In this document: piece after piece, positions 1 to 7,004 of the stretch
Layout: the number at the start of each line of letters is the position of its first letter
How positions within the stretch are numbered: the first letter of the stretch is position 1
From: UMGS755 sp045597205
Lineage (GTDB): Bacteria; Bacillota; Clostridia; UBA1381; UBA9506
DNA length: 7,786 nucleotides
Direction: 5' to 3'
NCBI GenBank assembly: GCA_045597205.1
Contig: JAZODT010000043.1
Span: 1-7,786, forward strand
Notes under the pieces: model-generated
The model's input: the letters and a program-made list of their open reading frames with translations, nothing else
What the model was told of the DNA's origin: nothing
Database searches by the model: none
Position numbers and translations under genes: made by a program

Positions 1-446
1 TTTCCCGTTATGACGGTGTGAAATTCGGTCATCGTGCCAAGGAATATAAAAATATTGACGAATTATATGTTAATTCCAGAACAGAAGGCTTTAACTTTTT
101 AACCAAGGCTGTGATTATGTATGGCTCTGATGTGCTTTCTAAAAACCGTTATGAAGCCTGCTATGATAAATCCTTAAAGATTCGCCGTATAATCGCTGAA
201 AAGTTTGAAGAGCTGATGAAACAATATGATGCCCTTTTAACACCGGCGATAAGCAAAACTGCTTACGTAGCCTATGATATTCACGAAGCTTTTGGCAAAG
301 TATTCGAAGAAAGCGTATTCACAGCTTTGGCTAACTTAATTGGCACGCCGGCTTTAGTTTCCGGTGGTGTTCAGCTGTTGGGCAAGCATTTTTCCGAAGG
401 TCTGTTATTAGGGCTTGCTGATAGCGTGGAAAGGAAGGGTGAATAA
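1..446 (+). CDS. gatA: Asp-tRNA(Asn)/Glu-tRNA(Gln) amidotransferase subunit A, C-terminal part
   Basis: This is the 3' end of gatA; the frame is open from base 3 and the start lies before the window. GatA is the glutaminase of the cytoplasmic GatCAB complex. It releases ammonia from glutamine to convert Glu-tRNA(Gln) and Asp-tRNA(Asn) to the amidated forms. The first visible residues are SRYDGVKFGHRA, matching the family's ARYDGVRYG stretch. They are followed by GFNFLTKAVIMYG, an LSKNRYEACYDKSLKIR helix, YDALLTPA and the C-terminal GGVQLLGKHFSEGLLL. The catalytic Lys and two Ser lie upstream, outside the window. Oddity: between NLIGTPAL and GGVQLLG the usual SVPxGxxxGLPxG segment is much shortened. 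The stop codon is 2 bases before gatB, so the two are probably cotranscribed and translationally coupled. The family call is firm; whether the shortening is functional is unknown. Confidence 0.93.
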   Translation, partial: SRYDGVKFGHRAKEYKNIDELYVNSRTEGFNFLTKAVIMYGSDVLSKNRYEACYDKSLKIRRIIAEKFEELMKQYDALLTPAISKTAYVAYDIHEAFGKVFEESVFTALANLIGTPALVSGGVQLLGKHFSEGLLLGLADSVERKGE

Positions 447-448
447 TC

Positions 449-1867
449 ATGAATTATGAATTGGTCATCGGTTTGGAGACCCACGTGGAGCTTTCTACCG
501 AATCAAAAATATTCTGTTCCTGCGGCGGTCACTCTGCTGCAAAAGAACCTAATGACTGTGTATGCCCTGCCTGCAGCGGTATGCCTGGCATGCTCCCTGT
601 GATGAATAAACATGTTGTGGAGCTGGCTGTAACCGCAGGACTCATGTTAAACTGCGACATTAACCGTTACACCACCTTTGATAAAAAGAATTACTACTAC
701 CCTGATTTGCCCTGTGCTTATCAGATAACTCAGCTCAACCACCCCATTTGCACCAACGGCTGTGTGACCTTAAAAACTTCAGCAGGCACCCGTGACATCC
801 GCATTAAGCAGATTCACATGGAAGAAGATGCCGGCAAGCTGGTGCACGGCGGTAAATATTCTTATGTGGACTTTAACCGCACCAGCGTACCCTTAATTGA
901 AATTGTTACCCAACCCGACTTTAGAAGTGCTGAAGAGGTGGTAACCTACTTAAATAAGCTGAAATCTATGTTTCGTTCCGGTGGCATTTCAGAATGCGAA
1001 GAAGGAGCAATGCGTTGCGACGTTAACATTTCTGTTCGCCCCGAGGGAAGCGAAGAATTTGGCGTGCGTACTGAAATTAAGAATATGAGCTCCTTTGAAG
1101 CCATTGAAAAAGCCATTCGTTATGAAGCACAGCGTCATATGGATGCTTTGGAATTCGAAACGGAAGAACTGGTGCAGGAAACCAGACGTTTTGACGATGC
1201 AAGCGGCAAAACTTTTGCTATGCGAAACAAAGAAACCGAAGCAGACTATCGCTACTTCCCCGATGCCAATCTAATGCCCATTATTATTGATGATGAGTGG
1301 CTGGAAAAAATTAAAGCCAACAAACCTGCCGCTGTGGATGAAAAAGCGGAGGATTACCGTTTGTCAGGCATTTCTGATAAGGAAATTGACATGCTCATTT
1401 CAAACCATAAAATCAGCAAACTGCTTGACGACATTGTGGCGATGGGTGCCAATGCCAAAGACGGTGCTGCCTGGATTTTAACGGATTGTGCCGGCATTTT
1501 GCGTAAAGACGGCAAAACCTTAAATGACCTGGCTATCACCGCTGAAAAGCTCTATGCTGTGATTAAGATGGTGGATAACGGCGATATTAACCGTAACGCC
1601 GGTAAAAAGATACTCATCGCTGTGGTTGAACAAGATGTTGATCCTGTTGCTTACTGTAAAGAACAAGGTCTTGACAAGAAGTTTGATGCTTCTGCCATGG
1701 AAGCGGTGATTGATAAAGCCATTGCTGAAAATCCGCAATCTGTTGCCGATTATAAAGGCGGAAAGGTTAAGGCTCTGCAGGCTCTCTTTGGTGCTTGTAT
1801 GAAAGAATTAAAGGGCGCTGGCGACCCTGCTGTGATTAAAACCTTGTTAGAAGAAAAATTAAAATAA
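449..1867 (+). CDS. gatB: Asp-tRNA(Asn)/Glu-tRNA(Gln) amidotransferase subunit B
   Basis: GatB is the kinase and transamidase subunit of GatCAB. It activates the tRNA-bound Glu or Asp with ATP and amidates it with ammonia from GatA. At 472 residues it is the usual full length. The N-terminal IGLETHVEL (7-15), QIHMEEDAGKL (121-131) and VPLIEIVTQPDFRS (147-160) carry the conserved E10, H12, E125 and E151 expected around the catalytic Mg2+. C23, C25, C39 and C42 form the four-cysteine zinc knuckle found in one class of GatB (Bacillus-type GatB lacks it). DYRYFPDANLMP closes the catalytic core, and the last ~150 residues are the helical and YqeY-like tRNA-binding tail, ending NPQSVADYKGGKVKALQ... 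The ATG has AAGGAAGG at 431-438, ten bases upstream. Oddity: the usual C-K-M-E-E-G motif reads C-E-E-G (183-186), two residues short. gatC is not in the window. Confidence 0.98.
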   Translation: MNYELVIGLETHVELSTESKIFCSCGGHSAAKEPNDCVCPACSGMPGMLPVMNKHVVELAVTAGLMLNCDINRYTTFDKKNYYYPDLPCAYQITQLNHPICTNGCVTLKTSAGTRDIRIKQIHMEEDAGKLVHGGKYSYVDFNRTSVPLIEIVTQPDFRSAEEVVTYLNKLKSMFRSGGISECEEGAMRCDVNISVRPEGSEEFGVRTEIKNMSSFEAIEKAIRYEAQRHMDALEFETEELVQETRRFDDASGKTFAMRNKETEADYRYFPDANLMPIIIDDEWLEKIKANKPAAVDEKAEDYRLSGISDKEIDMLISNHKISKLLDDIVAMGANAKDGAAWILTDCAGILRKDGKTLNDLAITAEKLYAVIKMVDNGDINRNAGKKILIAVVEQDVDPVAYCKEQGLDKKFDASAMEAVIDKAIAENPQSVADYKGGKVKALQALFGACMKELKGAGDPAVIKTLLEEKLK

Positions 1868-1913
1868 TAAATAAACGGTGTGTGTTAGAAATAACACACA
1901 CCGTTTATTTATT
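1866..1913. terminator. Bidirectional intrinsic terminator between gatB and ispE
   Basis: A perfect 22-bp inverted repeat, arms 1866-1887 and 1892-1913, with a GAAA loop (TTTC on the minus strand). The core is CGGTGTGTGTTA paired with TAACACACACCG. The A-rich left foot and T-rich right foot (TTTATTTATT) supply a U-tract in both directions. On the minus strand more T-rich sequence follows, towards 1845. It sits exactly between the convergent gatAB and ispE transcripts, and its arms include the last two bases of the gatB TAA and all three of the ispE TAA. Confidence 0.94.
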
Positions 1914-2760
1914 GAATCGGTTTTGTTAAAGCCACGAAACTATTACCAAATAAGGTTTTTAATTTTTCTTCATCTGGCTTTACTTTAAAAATGCCAAAGC
2001 ACGTTGCACCAGAGCCACTCATCATAGCATGATCTGCCCCTGCCTGACGTAGTTTTGCCAGCAAGTCAAGAATTGCAGGGCAAGCATCTGCTGCCACCTT
2101 TTCCATCACATTCTTCATTTCGCCAAAAGCAGCCGACCAATTTTCATCTTTAAGATTTTGAAGCAATTTTGCCGTTTGACCAACCGCAAGTGACGGCTCA
2201 CTATCCAATGCTTTGTATATCATCTCTGTGCTCACACCCACACCGGGATTTGTTAGCACAATATAACAATCTTTAAGCCCTGTTATTGGTGTTAGTTTTT
2301 CTCCAATGCCCTCTGCCAAGGCTGGTTTACCATATAAGCAAAAAGGCACATCTGCCCCCAACTCTACACCTAATGCCGCCAGTTGTTCTACTGATAAATT
2401 CAAATCGCAGGCCTTATTAATTAAATGCATAACGGTAGCCGCATTGGTGCTGCCACCAGCAAGTCCGGCTGCTATAGGAATTCTTTTTTCAAGCTGGATT
2501 AAAAAGCCATTTTCAATTGCAAATTTTTTTTGCATCAATTTTGCCGCACGATAAGCAATGTTGCCTTCATCCAACGGCAAATCCGGCACATTGGTGGTTA
2601 GAAAAATGTTCAACTCTTTAACAGTAGAAAGAGTTACATCGTCGCCAAAATCCACCAATTGCATAACGCTTTCGATATCATGGTAACCATCTGGACGTTT
2701 TCCCAACACATGTAAAGACAAATTAATTTTTGCCCGAGCTTTCATGCTTATTTCTTTCAT
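1909..2760 (-). CDS. ispE: 4-diphosphocytidyl-2-C-methyl-D-erythritol kinase
   Basis: IspE is the cytoplasmic GHMP-family kinase of the MEP isoprenoid pathway. It uses ATP to phosphorylate CDP-methylerythritol at the 2-position. At 283 residues it is the usual length. Visible marks are AKINLSLHV (10-18) with the substrate-site lysine K11, RPDGYHDIESVM (22-33), the ATP-binding glycine loop PIAAGLAGGSTNAA (95-108), GADVPFCL (135-142) with the probable catalytic D137, and the third GHMP motif MMSGSGATCFGIF (246-258). The glycine loop has Ala where many homologues have GLGGGS. The first ATG is preferred: AAGAGG lies 6 bases upstream, while the internal Met6 has only a weak A-rich stretch before it. 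It begins 15 bases after the obgE stop and is the last gene of the minus-strand operon, ending inside the terminator stem. Its products feed undecaprenyl phosphate, which fits the wall-linked operon (inference). Confidence 0.98.
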   Translation of the reverse strand: MKEISMKARAKINLSLHVLGKRPDGYHDIESVMQLVDFGDDVTLSTVKELNIFLTTNVPDLPLDEGNIAYRAAKLMQKKFAIENGFLIQLEKRIPIAAGLAGGSTNAATVMHLINKACDLNLSVEQLAALGVELGADVPFCLYGKPALAEGIGEKLTPITGLKDCYIVLTNPGVGVSTEMIYKALDSEPSLAVGQTAKLLQNLKDENWSAAFGEMKNVMEKVAADACPAILDLLAKLRQAGADHAMMSGSGATCFGIFKVKPDEEKLKTLFGNSFVALTKPIQ

Positions 2761-2775
2761 AAAATGCCTCTTTTC

Positions 2776-4041
2776 TTATTTTACGAATTCGAATTCTAAA
2801 TCGCAAATTCGTACCGGGTCGCCCTCGTTCACACCCGCTTCTTCTAAAGCCGCAATAATGCCGGATTCCCGCAGAGAACGCTGGAAAAATTGCAGAGATT
2901 CATAGTCGGAGAAATTGGTACTGTTTACAATCCGTTCTGCACGCCGACCCTCTACACGAAATGCCTCATCTTCACGAATAACTGTAAAGGTATCTTCCTC
3001 TTCTTCTACCGGAATATCTTCAAAAACTTCCTGTTCGGGAATGGGCAACTCTTTTAAGCAGCCATAAGCAAAAGCCATCAGTTCACGTGTGCCCTGTCCT
3101 GTTGCAGCCGAAATTTCAAACATTAGCAAATCCCTGTCTTCTATTTCCTTTTTAAAGGCTTCATACATTTCCGGATCTGTCACAATATCGGTTTTATTAG
3201 CAACCACAATTTGCGGTTTTTCTGCAATTTCAGGATTATACAGGCGCATTTCTTCACAAATGGTATCAAAATCCTCAATGGGATTTCGACCCTCAATACC
3301 GGAGACATCCACCAAGTGCAGTAATAGTCTGGTTCGCTCAATATGTCTTAAAAATTCATGACCCAAGCCGGCACCTTCACTGGCACCCTCGATAATCCCT
3401 GGGATATCCGCCATCACAAAGCTTTCGCCCTCACCAACAGAAATCACACCCAAATTGGGTTCTAAGGTCGTAAAATGATAGTTAGCAATTTTAGGGCGGG
3501 CACTGCTGACCACAGATAAAAGCGTGGATTTACCCACATTGGGAAAACCCACCAAGCCCACATCTGCCAGCAATTTTAGTTCCAGCTTAATCCGCCTGGA
3601 AACACCACGTTGTCCGGGTTTGGCAAATTTAGGCACCTGTCTTGTGGGGGTGGCAAAATGAACATTTCCCCATCCACCGTTACCGCCGCGAGCCGCCACA
3701 AACTGGGCACCATCATGATTTAAATCCGCAATGCTGCGGTCTGTTTCTGCATCCTTAATTAAAGTGCCAACCGGCACCCGAATCACCATAGATTCACCGT
3801 TGCTGCCGGTACATTTTGCGCCGCGGCCATCGCCACCGTTTTGCGCTTTATATTCCTTTTTATAACGAAAATCCATCAACGTCAGTAAACGGCTGTCTGC
3901 TGCAAAAATAACATCGCCGCCACGACCGCCGTCACCACCATCCGGACCGCCAGCTGCTACATATTTTTCCCGTCTAAAAGAAACAAGTCCGTTACCGCCG
4001 TTTCCGGATTGAATCTTTATTTCTGCTACATCTACTAACAT
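2776..4041 (-). CDS. obgE: Obg-family GTPase ObgE/CgtA
   Basis: A 421-residue Obg GTPase with all three domains. The glycine-rich Obg fold covers about 1-158, with repeated GGxGG stretches such as SGNGGNG and GPDGGDGGRGGDV. The G domain covers about 159-332: P-loop GFPNVGKST (165-173), switch-I TT (191-192), DIPGIIEGA (212-220), NKTD (282-285) and SAATGQG (311-317). The OCT domain covers about 350-421, after an acidic linker (EDIPVEEEEDT). Obg proteins bind the large ribosomal subunit late in assembly, sense GTP and ppGpp, and are usually essential. The ATG begins 1 base after the yycI stop. The likely ribosome binding site, AGAAAGGA, lies inside the last yycI codons with a rather long 13-base spacing, so translation probably depends on ribosomes finishing yycI. 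The setting is unusual, since obg commonly follows rplU-rpmA. Confidence 0.99.
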   Translation of the reverse strand: MLVDVAEIKIQSGNGGNGLVSFRREKYVAAGGPDGGDGGRGGDVIFAADSRLLTLMDFRYKKEYKAQNGGDGRGAKCTGSNGESMVIRVPVGTLIKDAETDRSIADLNHDGAQFVAARGGNGGWGNVHFATPTRQVPKFAKPGQRGVSRRIKLELKLLADVGLVGFPNVGKSTLLSVVSSARPKIANYHFTTLEPNLGVISVGEGESFVMADIPGIIEGASEGAGLGHEFLRHIERTRLLLHLVDVSGIEGRNPIEDFDTICEEMRLYNPEIAEKPQIVVANKTDIVTDPEMYEAFKKEIEDRDLLMFEISAATGQGTRELMAFAYGCLKELPIPEQEVFEDIPVEEEEDTFTVIREDEAFRVEGRRAERIVNSTNFSDYESLQFFQRSLRESGIIAALEEAGVNEGDPVRICDLEFEFVK

Positions 4042-4042
4042 A

Positions 4043-4903
4043 TTATTCTACCGTTCCTTTCTCACCGATTTCATTACCAATTCGTGCATCAAAGCATTTA
4101 ATTTTCCCATTTTTATCCATCACAGCATAAATAGGTACGGCGGCAATTTCTCGACTGTTTAAAAACGCATCGGAAGCATAAAAGCCGTTTTCTATTCCTG
4201 TAATTTGTTTGGGCCAGCCATCCTGTCTATACGTTAATCCTGCTAAAACAGCCGTTACATCCAGTAAGGTTTCGGTTTCATAACTTTCTGCATCTTGTGC
4301 GCGAAACCAATTGCCCTCTAATTGCAAAATTTTTTCACGATCTGCTGTAACAGTCATACTAATACCATAAATCTTCAAATCTTTATAAACGGGAACGACC
4401 TGAGCGGTAAATAAACCATTTTCTGTCTTACTGTTTACTATAACCATTTCATTCCCTTTAAAACCCAGTTTTTTCAGTTGATTAAACACAACTTTTTCAG
4501 CAGGTTTCACGTCTTTTTCATAAGGTTTAGCTTCCCCTTTTGCTTGATATTTAAAGTGTGTATCTTTCACTATTAAAAGAGCTTTTTCACCCTCAAAAAT
4601 ATAATGCCGTTTCTGTTCATCCGCCAGGTTTGTTTCAAATTCTTTTAAAATTAATTCTGCCGTTTTTGTCGGCTCTTCAAAATAATTACGCATCATAATA
4701 TTTTGGTTCACCAAACGAAACTTTGGTATGAGCTCTTTTTGAATATCAATTCCCTTCCCCTGCAAAATTTGCACTGTTGCCTGCAAGGTTTCGTCCGGGA
4801 TTTCTACCGCATCTTTCCTTGTTTGTATCAACACAAAAAAGAGAAAAATATCCACCAAAATAAACATAATAATTAAAATTGTTTTGGCGCGTCCCCAGTT
4901 CAT
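4043..4903 (-). CDS. yycI: YycI (WalI)-like regulator of the WalK kinase
   Basis: A 286-residue protein with a YycI-type N-terminus. A short cytoplasmic MNWGRAKT is followed by one membrane segment (about 8-26, ILIIMFILVDIFLFFVLI) and a large extracytoplasmic part; Bacillus YycI also starts MDWSKTKTIF and is close to 280 residues. The C-terminal half (about 150-275) has the alternating strands and the IPIYAVMDKNGKIKCF-like ending expected of the YycH/YycI fold (here VPIYAVMD at 256-263). In Bacillus and Staphylococcus this protein binds YycH and WalK in the membrane and tunes kinase activity, with opposite signs reported in different species. The ATG lies 11 bases after the yycH stop, with GAAGGTGA just upstream. 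The call rests on N-terminus, size, topology and neighbours; the middle of the protein diverges freely in this family. Confidence 0.87.
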   Translation of the reverse strand: MNWGRAKTILIIMFILVDIFLFFVLIQTRKDAVEIPDETLQATVQILQGKGIDIQKELIPKFRLVNQNIMMRNYFEEPTKTAELILKEFETNLADEQKRHYIFEGEKALLIVKDTHFKYQAKGEAKPYEKDVKPAEKVVFNQLKKLGFKGNEMVIVNSKTENGLFTAQVVPVYKDLKIYGISMTVTADREKILQLEGNWFRAQDAESYETETLLDVTAVLAGLTYRQDGWPKQITGIENGFYASDAFLNSREIAAVPIYAVMDKNGKIKCFDARIGNEIGEKGTVE

Positions 4904-4914
4904 AGGTCACCTTC

Positions 4915-6393
4915 TCACTCAATAATTTGTTCTCTGTCATCCACTAAACTGTTCCATTTTGGCAAGAGCGTACCATCAGCATAGGCCACATAGCAACGAG
5001 ATATCTTTGCTATGTGCAACGGATTTTCACCATTATATAAAGTGCTTCCAAGACCATCGGCCGCCGTCAGCACAGGTACCATATCCCAGGTTGCAATGTT
5101 TATTTTATCATATGCCTTTATATATTGACGATAAGAGGTTAAATATCCATTTGTAATTTCCATGGTAATGGTTGGGGCATATCCATACTCTGTTTGGTGA
5201 CGAATTGCCATGCCATCGATAACATAATCAAAAGTTAAACGATATGTGCCGGGGTGTTCAGTATTATTGACCAAATTTGTATTAATTTGCAAATTGTCTG
5301 AATAAGCATTGGGTAAATAATTGCAAAGTTCTGACACAAAATCCACCGCATTTGCCGTTGCTGTATAAATATCATAATTTGTTTTATCTGCACCACCGCT
5401 AATATCCAGGCCGCGACCGCCCTGTACCGTATGATATTCTAAAAGTCCGTCTGGATACATCGTTAGCGTTGCATTGTTTTCTATAAACACTCGAGCATTA
5501 TCTAAATCGGTATAGCGTCTCATTGTCCGGTTATTGATGGAGAAAACCTCTAACACAGTCTCTGTCAATTCATCATATAAAGCCTGCCGTTCGATAATAG
5601 AACCCCGTTGCTGAATTTGCGGCACCTGCACCGGAACTAAGTTCATTAAAATTAATGGTTCAAACAAAATTTTTGTTGCCCCTTCGGTTTGCTCTTTGTG
5701 AAAATTCAGTTCAAAAGAGTAAGAAGGAAAGGCGCCCGTCATTTTTGTTTGAAGATATTCTTTTAATCGGGCATCCATAGCATTTTTATCAATTTCTACC
5801 ACATAACGATAGATATTGCCATTTTTTTGGTCTTGCATATAAAGAGAAACATCATTCATAATGCCATCATGCAAACTGATGATATAGCCATTTATGACAC
5901 TGATATCATTGGTCATTCGGTTTTGAGGTTGTCCGCAGATAGCCGAAGAAAACAGACGAAAGTCCCACTCTTTACCATAATCAACATAAATTGATTTTCC
6001 CTTTAAAAGAGAAAAATAGATATTTAAATCCACTGTTTCTTTTGTTTTTACAGGATATTCACCGGAAAGAATTTTACCCGCCGTTTCACCTGCAAGTGCA
6101 TAGATTGTTTCAAAATCTTCTTGACCGCTTGTAAAAACACGCCGTTCACCGGAATAGTTAAGCACAATTTTTTCCGGAATAAACAGCTTTTTAATATCTT
6201 GAGAAAAATCCGCCTCGTGACCGGCACCAAACAACCGCATAATTGGCGCAACAAATTTTGTTCTGAAACCAGAGGCAACATAATCATATCCATCAGGCAG
6301 AAAATAACCGCTAAACCATATCTGCCAAACTAAAACAAACGCTATAAAAATTGAAAACATAAGCAACAAACTTTTAAAGGTTCGCTTAAACAT
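4915..6393 (-). CDS. yycH: YycH (WalH)-like regulator of the WalK kinase
   Basis: A 492-residue membrane-anchored protein. It has a basic N-terminus (MFKRTFK), one hydrophobic segment (about 8-27) and about 460 extracytoplasmic residues of mixed alpha/beta character with no enzyme motif that I can see. Its C-terminus (YVAYADGTLLPKWN) has the Y-x-G-x-x-x-P-x-W ending typical of YycH/YycI proteins. Bacillus YycH is somewhat shorter (about 455). It is assigned as YycH from topology, this ending and its place between the kinase and the YycI-like gene; sequence identity could be low. The frame is open to an ATG at 6438, but the start at 6393 is chosen. AAAGGAGG lies 6 bases before it, the signal anchor then begins normally, and the longer form would start inside a terminator stem. 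In characterised species YycH and YycI act together on WalK. Confidence 0.82.
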   Translation of the reverse strand: MFKRTFKSLLLMFSIFIAFVLVWQIWFSGYFLPDGYDYVASGFRTKFVAPIMRLFGAGHEADFSQDIKKLFIPEKIVLNYSGERRVFTSGQEDFETIYALAGETAGKILSGEYPVKTKETVDLNIYFSLLKGKSIYVDYGKEWDFRLFSSAICGQPQNRMTNDISVINGYIISLHDGIMNDVSLYMQDQKNGNIYRYVVEIDKNAMDARLKEYLQTKMTGAFPSYSFELNFHKEQTEGATKILFEPLILMNLVPVQVPQIQQRGSIIERQALYDELTETVLEVFSINNRTMRRYTDLDNARVFIENNATLTMYPDGLLEYHTVQGGRGLDISGGADKTNYDIYTATANAVDFVSELCNYLPNAYSDNLQINTNLVNNTEHPGTYRLTFDYVIDGMAIRHQTEYGYAPTITMEITNGYLTSYRQYIKAYDKINIATWDMVPVLTAADGLGSTLYNGENPLHIAKISRCYVAYADGTLLPKWNSLVDDREQIIE

Positions 6394-6399
6394 GGGCTG

Positions 6400-6407
6400 C
6401 CTCCTTT
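6400..6407 (-). promoter_or_regulatory. Ribosome binding site that fixes the yycH start
   Basis: AAAGGAGG on the minus strand, 6 bases before the ATG at 6393. It decides against the in-frame ATG at 6438, which has no such site and falls in the hairpin at 6433-6481. Confidence 0.88.
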
Positions 6408-6421
6408 CCAAAACCGTTATA

Positions 6422-6481
6422 ACAAAAAATAAGGGCATCCGCCGTTTTCAATCCGAACGGATTAAAACCACCGTGACGCCC
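6422..6481 (-). terminator. Intrinsic terminator or attenuator between the secreted-protein gene and yycH
   Basis: Read on the minus strand, GGGCGTC (6481-6475) pairs with GATGCCC (6439-6433), 7 bp with one G-U pair. Inside is a second stem, TTTTAATCCG with CGGATTGAAAA (one bulge), closed by a two-base TT loop. Between the two stems is an internal loop (ACGGTGG opposite CGGCG). TTATTTTTTG follows at once (6432-6423), a normal U-tail. It lies 20 bases after the stop of the secreted-protein gene and only 29 bases before the yycH ATG. It could be partial, allowing read-through into yycH, or regulated. The pairing was done by eye and no folding energy was computed. Confidence 0.75.
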
Positions 6482-6500
6482 CATGATTACACAACTTTAT

Positions 6501-6974
6501 TTAATTGAATATGGCACTGATAACGCCTTTAATTCTGTCCATAAAGCCTTCATTTAAAAGGTTAACATCAAATTTGACAACTGTGTAAACAGAATCATCC
6601 CAGCCACCGCGGATTAAAAACTTATTGTTACCGGTGGTTAAATCAACCTGGCCGGCATATAACATAGTGGCACCGACAATGGTTTCCATGGGTACATCCT
6701 CAACAACAATTTTGTGATAACAACCTGTTACATAATCATAACGATAAACTGTTACTTGCGCCCCTTCCGGCACGGTTGCCGAAATGGGAAGCTTTTTATT
6801 ATTGGTAGATGTTATCAGTTGCTCAGGAGCTTTAAGTGTAACCAAGCCCTCTGCAGTGGATTCAACCTCGTAAGGCAATACATCCGGTGCTGCATAAACA
6901 CCAGTGCACACACTCATCATAAAAACGAGCAGCAACACCATAGCACCGAATTTAATGATACTTTTTTTAATCAT
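6501..6974 (-). CDS. Small secreted protein of unknown function, in the Wal locus
   Basis: I do not recognise this 157-residue protein. It starts MIKKSIIKFG, followed by a hydrophobic stretch (about 11-27) and a typical signal peptidase I site, VYA|AP, after residue 28. C23 does not sit in a lipobox (MSVC), so a lipoprotein is unlikely. The mature part of about 129 residues looks beta-rich. The region 50-138 (TSTNNKKLPISATVPEGAQVTVYRY ... GQVDLTTGNNKFLIRGG) resembles a single Ig-like beta-sandwich of the kind built around x-x-G-x-x-V-T-V and L-x-x-G-x-N strands. There is one mature cysteine (C85). The last 14 residues (FMDRIKGVISAIFN) could form an amphipathic helix. The ATG at 6974 is chosen because AAGGAGGTG lies 9 bases upstream; an in-frame GTG at 6986 overlaps that site. 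The gene is flanked by a candidate promoter and a hairpin terminator, between walK and yycH. A role in sensing or modulating the wall is inferred from position only. Confidence 0.86.
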   Translation of the reverse strand: MIKKSIIKFGAMVLLLVFMMSVCTGVYAAPDVLPYEVESTAEGLVTLKAPEQLITSTNNKKLPISATVPEGAQVTVYRYDYVTGCYHKIVVEDVPMETIVGATMLYAGQVDLTTGNNKFLIRGGWDDSVYTVVKFDVNLLNEGFMDRIKGVISAIFN

Positions 6975-6983
6975 CAACTGCAA

Positions 6984-6992
6984 CACCTCCTT
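6984..6992 (-). promoter_or_regulatory. Ribosome binding site that fixes the start of the secreted-protein gene
   Basis: AAGGAGGTG on the minus strand, 9 bases before the ATG at 6974. The GTG at 6986 is the end of this motif itself and cannot be the start it serves. Confidence 0.87.
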
Positions 6993-7004
6993 ATGCAGTG
7001 TTCT

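Noticed and set aside
2306..2554. Plus-strand open frame inside ispE
   Set aside because: Antisense to the IspE glycine loop region, with no ribosome site or recognisable domain.
3089..3361. Plus-strand open frame inside obgE
   Set aside because: Antisense to the conserved G domain of Obg; the open frame follows from the codon pattern of the real gene.
4746..4940. Minus-strand frame overlapping the yycH-yycI junction
   Set aside because: It is in another frame from the clear YycI N-terminus and membrane segment, and its translation has no coherent features.
6394..6438. Longer yycH start at 6438
   Set aside because: That ATG is inside the hairpin arm with no ribosome site. It would put extra residues before a normal signal anchor, while the ATG at 6393 has AAAGGAGG 6 bases upstream.
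6901..6912. Lipoprotein signal for the secreted protein (cysteine at residue 23)
   Set aside because: The residues before the cysteine are M-S-V, not the L-(A/S/T)-(G/A) lipobox, while VYA|AP a few residues on is a good signal peptidase I site.
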